DNA of 15,041 bases from an uncultured Haloferula sp. (GTDB lineage Bacteria; Verrucomicrobiota; Verrucomicrobiae; Verrucomicrobiales; Akkermansiaceae): the NCBI GenBank assembly GCA_946885645.1, contig CAMPGU010000077.1:1-15041 (forward strand), given 5' to 3'. The translations under genes were made by a program, and so were the position numbers. The notes below the pieces were generated by a model that searched no databases, was not told where the DNA came from, and saw only the letters and a program-made list of their open reading frames with translations. The stretch's first letter is position 1. Each line of letters opens with the position of its first letter. Positions 1-6,642 of this stretch are shown here, one piece after another.

Positions 1-144
1 GCCCGAGCTGCCCGGGAAATGAGCGGATTCCGGGGTTCCCGGTTCTCATTTTCCGGACGGCGACTTGCTCTGCCGTTACTAGGTAGCACGATTCCTTGGG
101 TGGCGTGGAAATCGCTTCAAAGTTTTGATTTTAAGGAGTCCTGA
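1..144 (+). other. open frame entering from left edge (doubtful coding)
   Basis: A frame is open from the first base of the window to a TGA at 142-144. It has one internal ATG at 19, which would give a 41-residue peptide starting MSGFRGSRFSFSGRRLALP. I do not recognise it. The final codons lie in AT-richer DNA (about 117-135) and look non-coding. It could be the tail of a gene that starts outside the window, or chance. Its stop overlaps the ATG of the next short ORF (TGATG), an arrangement that would allow translational coupling if both were real. Confidence 0.12.
30..53 (+). terminator. possible weak intrinsic terminator of an upstream gene
   Basis: CCGGG (30-34) and CCCGG (38-42) form a five-pair stem with a three-base loop. 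The T-rich stretch TTCTCATTTT (43-52) follows. It could end a plus-strand transcript from outside the window. The T-tract is interrupted and the stem is short, so this is tentative. Confidence 0.25.
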
Positions 145-179
145 TGAATTATCCTTCGTCTCCAAAAACCCGGTGCTGA
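144..179 (+). CDS. possible 11-codon leader peptide upstream of dnaX
   Basis: ATG at 144 opens an 11-residue ORF, MNYPSSPKTRC, ending with TGA at 177-179. It is preceded by AAGGAG (133-138) at a five-base spacing, the best Shine-Dalgarno match I found in the window; most real genes here have none. The ORF ends 30 bases before the dnaX GTG, and its last codons overlap the proposed dnaX -35 box. It could be a regulatory leader peptide on a longer transcript, or a chance ORF. It shows no codon run typical of an attenuator. Confidence 0.22.
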   Translation: MNYPSSPKTRC

Positions 180-203
180 CAAACGCCGGGTAAGCCCTAA
201 CCT
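168..203 (+). promoter_or_regulatory. predicted dnaX promoter with inverted repeat over the -35 box
   Basis: CTGACA (176-181, five of six to TTGACA) and TAACCT (198-203) are separated by 16 bases. The hexamer ends six bases before the dnaX GTG at 210, so transcription would begin at or next to the start codon. The inverted repeat ACCCGG (168-173) / CCGGGT (186-191) flanks the -35 box and could be an operator or a small hairpin. This is read by eye and untested. Confidence 0.45.
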
Positions 204-209
204 CGGGGC

Positions 210-1757
210 GTGAGCTATCAGGTCTTCGCCCGGAAATACCGCCCGAAAACCTTCGACGACGTGCTCGGACAGGACCACGTCGTGCGGACATTGAAGAACG
301 CCATCGCCCAGAAGCGGTTGGCGCACGCGTACTTGTTCGTCGGTCCGCGCGGGACGGGGAAGACCTCGACCGCGCGCATTCTCGCGAAGGCCCTCAATTG
401 CAGCGGGGGGCCGAAGGTGGACTTCGATCCGGACGAGGATCTCTGCGTGGAGATCGCCGAGGGGCGCTCGCTGGACGTGCTGGAGATCGACGGTGCTTCG
501 AACAACGGCGTGGAGGAGGTCCGCCAGCTCCGCGAGACGGTCCGCTTCGCCCCGGCGCGCGGGCAGTTCAAGATCTACTACATCGACGAGGTGCACATGC
601 TCACCAACCAGGCCTTCAACGCGCTGTTGAAGACGCTGGAAGAGCCGCCGGAGCACGTGAAGTTCATTTTCGCGACCACGGAGCCGCACAAGATCCTGCC
701 GACGATCCTTTCCCGCTGCCAGCGTTTCGACCTACGGCCGATCCCGGCGGATACCATCGCGGAGCACCTGATGTTCATCGCGAAGGAGGAGGGGGTGAAT
801 CTCCACGAATCCGCCGCCTGGGCGATCGCCAAGGGCGCCGACGGAGGGATGCGCGACGCGCAATCGATGCTCGACCAACTGGTGGCCTTCTGCGGCGAAA
901 CGATCACGGAGGCGAACGTGCTGGATGTGTTCGGTTTCACCTCGCGGGAGACGGTCGCCTCGGTGATTGGCGCGCTGCTCGCCCGGGATACCCCGGCGGC
1001 GCTTTCCACGGTGCAGCGGGAAGCGGAGGCGGGCCGCGAGCTTTCGCAATTGCTGGGCGAGCTGATCGGCGCGCTGCGCGCCCTGCTGGTCGCGCGGCTC
1101 GATCCCGCGACGGGTGGAGATGGCATTCCCGCGGAGACCTGGGCCATGCTGCTTGCCACGGCGGAGAACTATCCGGCGGAGCGCCTGCTCTCGGTGATCG
1201 ACGTTTTCGCGGAAACGGAGGGCCGCATGAAATGGGCGTCCAACAAGCGCCTCCACCTGGAGATCGGCCTGATCAAGGCGGTCCAGACCTTGGGCGAAGT
1301 GCGGCTTTCCGATGTGATCAAAGTCCTGGCGGGTGCGAGCGAGCATCTTACCTCGCCGGTGACGATGTCCGCGCCTCCCGCCGCTCCCTCTCCGCCTGCG
1401 GCGACGGTAGCCGCCGAGCCGGTGGCCGCCCCGGAGCCGCAAGCCAAGGTGGAAGCCGCGGTGGTGGTGGTGGAGGTGGAGAAGGAACTCCCCCCTGCGG
1501 AGGCCAAGGCCGCGCCCGCGCCGGCTCCCGCCCCGGCCAAGCCGGATGTGGTGCTTTCGCTCGACGAGCTGATCGCCACGGCCTCCGACGAACCTCTTCC
1601 CGAGCCGGAGCCGGTGCTTTCCGAGGCCCCCCCGTGGAAGCCCGAAGCGGCCGCGGAAGCCCCCCCGGCACCGAAGGTGGACCCGATGGAGGAATTTTAT
1701 AAGGATCCTCTGATCCAGACTGCTCTGGAAATGTTCCAGGCAACGCTCAAACGCTGA
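210..1757 (+). CDS. dnaX: DNA polymerase III subunit gamma/tau (DnaX), clamp-loader ATPase
   Basis: DnaX is the AAA+ ATPase of the replisome clamp loader; it opens the beta clamp and links polymerase cores to the helicase. The N-terminus MSYQVFARKYRP is typical. Walker A is GPRGTGKT (45-52), Walker B is IDEVH (125-129), and the SRC arginine finger is R169. Numbering matches E. coli DnaX through this region, yet of its zinc ligands C64, C73, C76 and C79 only C64 and C79 remain; positions 73 and 76 are D and E. AAA+ and lid domains run to about residue 370. A Pro/Ala/Glu-rich linker (about 385-490) and a short conserved-looking end (MEEFYKDPLIQTALEMF) follow. At 515 residues it is shorter than E. 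coli tau (643). GTG is the only sensible start and lacks a Shine-Dalgarno. ybaB follows after 26 bases, as in many bacteria; the usual third partner recR is absent. Confidence 0.96.
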   Translation: MSYQVFARKYRPKTFDDVLGQDHVVRTLKNAIAQKRLAHAYLFVGPRGTGKTSTARILAKALNCSGGPKVDFDPDEDLCVEIAEGRSLDVLEIDGASNNGVEEVRQLRETVRFAPARGQFKIYYIDEVHMLTNQAFNALLKTLEEPPEHVKFIFATTEPHKILPTILSRCQRFDLRPIPADTIAEHLMFIAKEEGVNLHESAAWAIAKGADGGMRDAQSMLDQLVAFCGETITEANVLDVFGFTSRETVASVIGALLARDTPAALSTVQREAEAGRELSQLLGELIGALRALLVARLDPATGGDGIPAETWAMLLATAENYPAERLLSVIDVFAETEGRMKWASNKRLHLEIGLIKAVQTLGEVRLSDVIKVLAGASEHLTSPVTMSAPPAAPSPPAATVAAEPVAAPEPQAKVEAAVVVVEVEKELPPAEAKAAPAPAPAPAKPDVVLSLDELIATASDEPLPEPEPVLSEAPPWKPEAAAEAPPAPKVDPMEEFYKDPLIQTALEMFQATLKR

Positions 1758-1783
1758 TCTTCACAACCGACCCATCTCTTTCG

Positions 1784-2086
1784 ATGAACATTCAAAAACT
1801 GATGAAGCAGGCGCAGCAAATGCAGGCCGGAATGGCCGCTGCGCAGGAGGAACTCGCCCGCAAGACCGTGGAGGCCAGCGTGGGCGGCGGCAAGGTGACC
1901 GTCGTTGCCACCTGCGCCGGCGATGTCCAGGCGATCAAGATCGACAAATCGGTGGTCGATCCGGAGGACGTGGAATTTCTCCAGGACCTGATCCTGAAAG
2001 GCGTCCAAGAGGCCGTCAATAAGGGCAAGGAAGTCTCCGCCACCGAGATGAAAAAACTGACCGGCGGCATGGGGCTGCCCTTCTGA
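1784..2086 (+). CDS. ybaB: nucleoid-associated protein, YbaB/EbfC family
   Basis: This 100-residue protein has the usual length and layout of YbaB/EbfC, a small dimeric DNA-binding protein that coats the nucleoid and affects gene expression. The N-terminal helix MNIQKLMKQAQQMQAGMAAA is followed by a central beta region with the family glycine stretch (VGGGKVTV, about 34-41). The end has a C-terminal helix and the GGMGLP terminus. It lies 26 bases after dnaX and 29 before the next gene, so it is very likely in the same transcript. No Shine-Dalgarno is visible before the ATG, so initiation may depend on coupling or on an unstructured region. Confidence 0.95.
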   Translation: MNIQKLMKQAQQMQAGMAAAQEELARKTVEASVGGGKVTVVATCAGDVQAIKIDKSVVDPEDVEFLQDLILKGVQEAVNKGKEVSATEMKKLTGGMGLPF

Positions 2087-2115
2087 AACCCGGCACCTCC
2101 CGGTACCACGGCAAG

Positions 2116-3120
2116 ATGAAGTCCTCCCGCTTCCGCCGCCGCGCCGGATGGACCCTCGTCGGCACATCCCTGCTGCTGCACCTGCTGACGGTGTACGCCT
2201 ACTCGCGCCAAGCGGACGCGCTGGCGGCATTCACCGTGATGCCGATCTGGGTGTGGGGCGGGCTGGGGCTGCTGTTTTCCATCGTCGCCTTCTGGTTCCT
2301 GCGTGCGCCGCTTTCGCTCGTCATCACGGGGGTATGGACCATGACGATTCTGCTCGGCGCGGACGAGGCGAGGGTGATCGCGAACGTGACGAAATCCCCG
2401 CCGGAGCCGGGACCTGCCGGGATGGTGGATGGCCGGCCCCTGCTGCGGGTGCTCACGCTGAATTGCAGCTTTTTCAACTACGGCGGCGGCGATCCGGATA
2501 TCGACCTGCGTCCCTGGGATCCGGACATCGTGCTCCTGCAGGAGGTGATGCCCCACCAGGTGAAGCGGGTGGCGGACCGGCTCTATCTCGGCAGGGGCGA
2601 CTACCGCTGCCACCAGACCAGCGGGATTGTCACGCGCTGGCGGATTGATCGCGAGGTGCGGACCCCGCTTTATCGTGATCATCAGGTGACGGTGAAAAAG
2701 CCGGACGGCAGCGTGATCGAGGTGGTGAACCTTCATTTGGAAAGCGCCGCCACGGACCTGCGCTTGTGGTTGCCCGAATGCTGGAAAACCCACGAGGCCA
2801 ACCGCGATGCCAGGAGCAAGGAACTGGCGGCGGCTCTTTACATCCTGGAGGACACCGCCGCGGGCACTCCCGCCATTCTCGGCGGGGACTTCAACGCCCC
2901 GCCGACCGACCCGATCCAGCATCAGCTCAAGGGGCAGTTCGTGGACGCTTTCATCGCAGCGGGGACCGGCTGGGGAAATACCTACCAGCGCCGCCTCCCG
3001 GCGCTCCGGATCGACCAGATCCATGCCTCGCGGCATTTCCGTGCCTTGCGCTGCGCCGCGGTGACCACCCGCCGGAGCGATCACCGGATGGTGGTGGCGG
3101 ATTTTCTGCAGGTGCCCTAG
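2116..3120 (+). CDS. membrane-anchored endonuclease/exonuclease/phosphatase-family protein
   Basis: This 334-residue protein has an N-terminal membrane part and a C-terminal EEP (DNase I-like / exonuclease III-like) hydrolase domain. Three hydrophobic helices are likely at about 12-29, 43-62 and 66-81. The EEP signature is complete: N116 (TLNC), E143 (LLQE), H207 (NLHLES), GDFN at 257-260, D300 in RIDQIHAS, and S-D-H at 321-323. These are the metal-binding and catalytic positions of the fold. The family cleaves phosphodiester or phosphate-monoester bonds in nucleic acids, inositides or sphingomyelin. The substrate cannot be read from sequence; a catalytic domain outside the membrane suggests extracellular nucleic acid or a lipid headgroup. 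It takes the place where recR often follows dnaX-ybaB. The start is the ATG 29 bases after ybaB. Confidence 0.88.
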   Translation: MKSSRFRRRAGWTLVGTSLLLHLLTVYAYSRQADALAAFTVMPIWVWGGLGLLFSIVAFWFLRAPLSLVITGVWTMTILLGADEARVIANVTKSPPEPGPAGMVDGRPLLRVLTLNCSFFNYGGGDPDIDLRPWDPDIVLLQEVMPHQVKRVADRLYLGRGDYRCHQTSGIVTRWRIDREVRTPLYRDHQVTVKKPDGSVIEVVNLHLESAATDLRLWLPECWKTHEANRDARSKELAAALYILEDTAAGTPAILGGDFNAPPTDPIQHQLKGQFVDAFIAAGTGWGNTYQRRLPALRIDQIHASRHFRALRCAAVTTRRSDHRMVVADFLQVP

Positions 3121-3127
3121 GGGCGCG

Positions 3128-3160
3128 GCAGAAGCCTTGAAAAGCTGCTTTACGGGTTTT
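3128..3160 (+). terminator. possible intrinsic terminator after the dnaX operon
   Basis: GCAG (3128-3131) pairs with CTGC (3145-3148), with an inner CTT/AAG pairing, and is followed by TTTACGGGTTTT (3149-3160). The stem carries a bulge and the T-tract is broken by ACGGG, so termination here is uncertain. Its position just after the third gene and before the predicted polX promoter supports it. Confidence 0.28.
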
Positions 3161-3164
3161 TCGG

Positions 3165-3193
3165 CTGTCCCGGAGGAAAAGCTTTCCTAGCCT
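3165..3193 (+). promoter_or_regulatory. predicted polX promoter, leaderless arrangement
   Basis: TAGCCT (3188-3193) fits the TANNNT form of a -10 box and ends six bases before the polX ATG at 3200, the same spacing as at dnaX. A weak -35 candidate, CTGTCC (3165-3170), lies 17 bases upstream. The spacer holds an imperfect palindrome around AAGCTT (3175-3187), a possible operator. Confidence 0.35.
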
Positions 3194-3199
3194 CCGGCC

Positions 3200-4933
3200 A
3201 TGCCCGTCACCCGCGAACAGATGGCCGCCGTTCTTGAGGAAATCGCGCTGCTCCTGGAGATCCAGGGCGAGAATCCCTTCAAGGTCCGCGCCTATCGCCA
3301 GGGAGCGGAGGTCGTGGAGTCCTATGACGGGGACATCGCGGCCCTGGCAGCGGAGAACAAGCTCGAAGGCATCAAGGGGCTGGGCGAGGCCTTGCGGGAC
3401 AAGTTGCACGAACTGGCGTCCACCGGCGAACTCGGTTTCCATAAGAACCTGCGTTCCGGTTATCCGGATTCTTTCTTCGAGCTCTTCGAGCTTGATGGCT
3501 TGGGCCCCAAGAAAATCGCGGCGCTGCACAAGGAGCTCGGGGTCGATTCCATTGCCGCGCTGAAGGCGGCCTGCGAGGCGGGCAGGGTGGCGGCGTTGAG
3601 CGGCTTCGGCGCGAAGACACAGGGGAAAATCCTCGATGCGATCGGTCGCATCGAACAGTCGGCCTCCGCGTTCCGCCTGGATGTGGCGGCGGTCGCTGCG
3701 GACGAAATTCTGGAGGCGCTGCGCGCGCATCGGGCGGTGCTGCGGGCTGCCGTGGCAGGATCGCTCCGGCGGTCGAAAGAACTCGTGGGCGATCTCGATT
3801 TCATCGTCGCCACCACCGACCCCGCGGCTTTGACGAAATTCTTCGGGGCACTGCCGCGGGCGAAAGAGGTCATCGCGCAGGGAGATACGAAATGCTCGAT
3901 CCGCCTGGAGGATGGCTTGCAGTGCGATCTCCGCGCGGTGACGAATGCCCAGTATCCCTTTGCCCTCCAGTACTTCACCGGCAGCAAGGAGCATAACGTG
4001 GCGATCCGCTCCCGCGCGCTGAAACAGGGCTGGTCCCTCAACGAGTACGGCTTCACCGGTAGCGATCTGCCGAAGGTGAACGAGGAGGGCGATATTTACA
4101 AAGCGCTGGGCCTCGATTTCATCCCGCCCGCGCTGCGCGAGAACCGCGGGGAGATCGAGGCGGCGGACGAGGGCAAGCTGCCGCGCCTGATCGAGTGGGA
4201 GAATCTGCGCGGGACTTTCCATAGCCACACCACCGAATCCGACGGAAAAGCGTCCCTGCACGCGATGGCGGAGGGAGCGCGGGAACTGGGCTTGCAGTAC
4301 TTGGGAATCGCGGACCACTCGAAGTCCTCTCCGCAGGCGAACGGCTTGAGCGAGGCCCGCCTGGCTGCCCAGATCGATGCCATCGCGGCGTGGAACAAGG
4401 AGCATGGCGGCGTGCAGTTCAGGCTCTTCGCGGGGTCGGAAGTCGATATCCTGAAGGACGGCTCGCTGGACTTCGGTGAGGAGATCCTTTCATCGCTCGA
4501 TTTCGCGGTCGCCTCGGTGCACAACGCGCTGACCTTGGACGAGGCCGAGATGACCCGGCGGATCATCCGGGCGATGGAGAGTCCCTACATCACGATGCTA
4601 GGTCACCTGACGGGACGGCTCCTGCTGCGGCGGGACGGCTACAAGGTGAACCACGAGAAGATCATCGACGCCGCGGCCGAGACGCGGACGGTCATCGAGC
4701 TCAACTGCAATCCCAAGCGCTTCGACATGGACTGGCGCTGGTGGCACCGCGCGCGGGACAAGGGCGTGCTGTGTTCGATCAACCCGGACGCGCACTCGGT
4801 GAATCAGCTCCAATTCCTGCGCTTCGGCACCGAGGTGGCGAAGAAGGGCTGGCTGCGACGGGAGGATGTGGTGAACACGAAGCCGCTCGCGGATATGGAG
4901 GAGTGGCTGCGCTTGCCGAAGGCGAAGCGGTGA
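3200..4933 (+). CDS. polX: DNA polymerase X family protein with C-terminal PHP domain
   Basis: This 577-residue protein has the standard length and order of bacterial PolX, a gap-filling repair polymerase with its own nuclease. The N-terminal 8-kDa helix-hairpin-helix region spans about 1-160 (IKGLGEAL; LDGLGPKKIAALH). The nucleotidyltransferase palm has G187-S188 and the metal-binding aspartates D198 and D200 (GDLDF), with D243 (QCDLRA) as the third. The PHP domain (about 335-577) keeps the metal ligands: H341, H343, D372, H373, E414, H441, H469, D530 and H532. Known PolX-PHP proteins combine gap filling with Mn-dependent 3'-5' exonuclease or AP-endonuclease activity, and base excision repair is the inferred role here. 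No key residue is missing. ATG at 3200 begins the family's usual MPVTREQMAAVLEEIA-type helix and lacks a Shine-Dalgarno. Confidence 0.95.
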   Translation: MPVTREQMAAVLEEIALLLEIQGENPFKVRAYRQGAEVVESYDGDIAALAAENKLEGIKGLGEALRDKLHELASTGELGFHKNLRSGYPDSFFELFELDGLGPKKIAALHKELGVDSIAALKAACEAGRVAALSGFGAKTQGKILDAIGRIEQSASAFRLDVAAVAADEILEALRAHRAVLRAAVAGSLRRSKELVGDLDFIVATTDPAALTKFFGALPRAKEVIAQGDTKCSIRLEDGLQCDLRAVTNAQYPFALQYFTGSKEHNVAIRSRALKQGWSLNEYGFTGSDLPKVNEEGDIYKALGLDFIPPALRENRGEIEAADEGKLPRLIEWENLRGTFHSHTTESDGKASLHAMAEGARELGLQYLGIADHSKSSPQANGLSEARLAAQIDAIAAWNKEHGGVQFRLFAGSEVDILKDGSLDFGEEILSSLDFAVASVHNALTLDEAEMTRRIIRAMESPYITMLGHLTGRLLLRRDGYKVNHEKIIDAAAETRTVIELNCNPKRFDMDWRWWHRARDKGVLCSINPDAHSVNQLQFLRFGTEVAKKGWLRREDVVNTKPLADMEEWLRLPKAKR

Positions 4934-4984
4934 ATCCGGGCGTTTTCACCGGCAATTTCGCGCACCGGCGGTGGTAATATCCGT

Positions 4985-6628
4985 GTGAGCGCGAGGAGAC
5001 GATGGCCACGCGGCCTGACAGGCGCACTGATTGCGCTGATTGCCGGCGGGGCAGGCTACTGGCTTGTCCGCGATGCCGGGGCATCTGCCGAGCCGCCTTC
5101 GCCGGTAGCAAAACGCCGGGTGGTGGCCGCGCCACAGCGTGCGACCGCGCCGCGGCCGACGAAGAACCCCGCGCGGGATCGTTTCGCGGACGGCACCACC
5201 ATCGAACTCTTCGGAAGCTGCCGGGAGGAGGAGATCATCCTGCGCTTTCCCTCGGAGGCCAGCTACGACTCCTTCATTCATGCGCTTGCTGCGAGCCAAG
5301 TGCGCTTGATCGGCCGTTTGGACCGATTGCTGGCGATCCGCGTGGGAGCCAGCGAGGAGGAACTGGAGCAGATCTTCCGGCTCTTTGAGGACGAGGAGAT
5401 CACCGGTTACAAGACTTTGACGAGCCTGCCGGAGCCGCCCCGGGTGAAAGGAGGGGCCTCCGCGGGCGTGGCCACGCCTTTCGGCAATGAAGTGCTGCCA
5501 TGGCTGGGGGTGACGGGCGACAACTCCCGCTGGGGCAGCGGCGTAAAGGTGGCAGTGGTGGACACCGGGATCGTGCCGCACGCGGCCCTGCCGCGGCTCT
5601 CCGCTTCCATCGAGATCATGCCCTTTCCCGCCGATATCACGGCCACGCAAGGGCACGGCACTGCCGTGGCCAGCCTGATCGCCGGAGTGCACCCTCTGGC
5701 ACGCGGGATCGCTCCGGCGGTGAATCTGATTTCCGTGCGGGTGATGGACGAGGGTGGCTTGAGCGATTCGTATTTCGTCGCGGCCGGCTTGCTAGCCGCC
5801 ATGGATGCCGGGGCGGAGATCGTGAATCTTTCGCTGGGGGTGCAGCAGGACAGCCCCTTGCTTGCGGAGGCGATCCGGTTGCTGCTGGAGCAGGGGATCG
5901 TGGTGGTCGCCAGCTCCGGGAATAGCGGGCAATCCGAGGCGAAGTATCCCGCTGCCTACCCCGGTGTCATCGGGGTGGGGGCGGTGGATGCCAGCGGCGA
6001 AAGGATGGCTTTCTCCAATCTGGGCAGCGAACTCGGTATGACCGCACCGGGATACGGCGTGAATGCCGCAGCACCGGGCGGGGGCTTTGTCCGCGTGAGC
6101 GGCACCTCCGCCAGCGCGCCGCTCGTGGCGGGAGCGATCGCTGCCACGATCTCCGATGGATCGGGGCGGCGCTTGAGCGCTGCAGATGCCGTGGCAATCG
6201 TGATGGCCTGCGCCGATGACGAGGGGCCGCCGGGTTTCGATGCGGAATACGGCACAGGCGTGCTCAATCTCGGGCGCGTCATGAACCGCCACGTCCCCGG
6301 CCGTTGCGATGCCGTGGTCACCTGGCAGCAGCTCGTGAGCGGTGCCGGTGCGGGGGCGGCGGATCAGCTCCGCGTGACGGTCCAAAACCGCGGCACCGCG
6401 GCGCTCATTAACACGCGGGTGGAGATCGCCACGGCTGCGGGTACCAGCACCGTGACTGCCACGACCATCGCGCCCGGCATGTCCGAAAATTTTTCGGTTC
6501 CCTTCGACCGCCTGAAGATGGCGGACCTGCCTTACGCGGCCATCACGACCACGGCGATCCCGGGGAACGCGGCCGTCGATCTCACGCCGGAAAACAACCG
6601 CCGGACGGACGTGCTGACGCTGCGCTAG
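4985..6628 (+). CDS. membrane-anchored subtilisin-like serine protease (S8) with CARDB-like C-terminal domain
   Basis: This 547-residue secreted or anchored protease begins with a basic start and hydrophobic helix (about 11-28), a signal anchor or uncleaved signal. Residues about 55-150 resemble a pro-domain (FGSCREEEIILRF to ITGYKTL). The catalytic domain holds the complete triad: D193 (VVDTG), H224 (HGTAVAS) and S375 (GTSASAP), with oxyanion N313 (SSGNSG). The last 110 residues form a beta-rich CARDB-like domain (VQNRGTAALINTRVEI; TPENNRRTD), often used for adhesion or substrate contact. The GTG start lies 51 bases after polX. TAATAT with an upstream TG (4972-4980) sits only four bases before it, so a local promoter with little or no leader is possible; co-transcription with polX is the alternative. 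There is no Shine-Dalgarno. A CGCTGC/GCAGCG hairpin (6618-6633) covers its stop codon. The substrate is unknown. Confidence 0.9.
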   Translation: MSARRRWPRGLTGALIALIAGGAGYWLVRDAGASAEPPSPVAKRRVVAAPQRATAPRPTKNPARDRFADGTTIELFGSCREEEIILRFPSEASYDSFIHALAASQVRLIGRLDRLLAIRVGASEEELEQIFRLFEDEEITGYKTLTSLPEPPRVKGGASAGVATPFGNEVLPWLGVTGDNSRWGSGVKVAVVDTGIVPHAALPRLSASIEIMPFPADITATQGHGTAVASLIAGVHPLARGIAPAVNLISVRVMDEGGLSDSYFVAAGLLAAMDAGAEIVNLSLGVQQDSPLLAEAIRLLLEQGIVVVASSGNSGQSEAKYPAAYPGVIGVGAVDASGERMAFSNLGSELGMTAPGYGVNAAAPGGGFVRVSGTSASAPLVAGAIAATISDGSGRRLSAADAVAIVMACADDEGPPGFDAEYGTGVLNLGRVMNRHVPGRCDAVVTWQQLVSGAGAGAADQLRVTVQNRGTAALINTRVEIATAAGTSTVTATTIAPGMSENFSVPFDRLKMADLPYAAITTTAIPGNAAVDLTPENNRRTDVLTLR

Positions 6629-6642
6629 CAGCGGGCCCGTAC

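Noticed and set aside
1..209. Signal recognition particle RNA or a tRNA upstream of dnaX (a frequent neighbour in other phyla)
   Set aside because: The conserved SRP core (GGAAGGNAGCA with its partner) is absent on both strands, and no T-loop or acceptor pairing for a tRNA is visible.
398..1702. A 434-codon frame overlapping dnaX on the same strand
   Set aside because: It lies out of frame inside an unmistakable dnaX, has arginine/glycine-rich shadow composition and matches no family; it is a by-product of high G+C codon use.
1792..3084. A 430-codon minus-strand frame across ybaB and the EEP gene
   Set aside because: It runs antisense to two well-supported genes and shows His/Arg-rich shadow composition.
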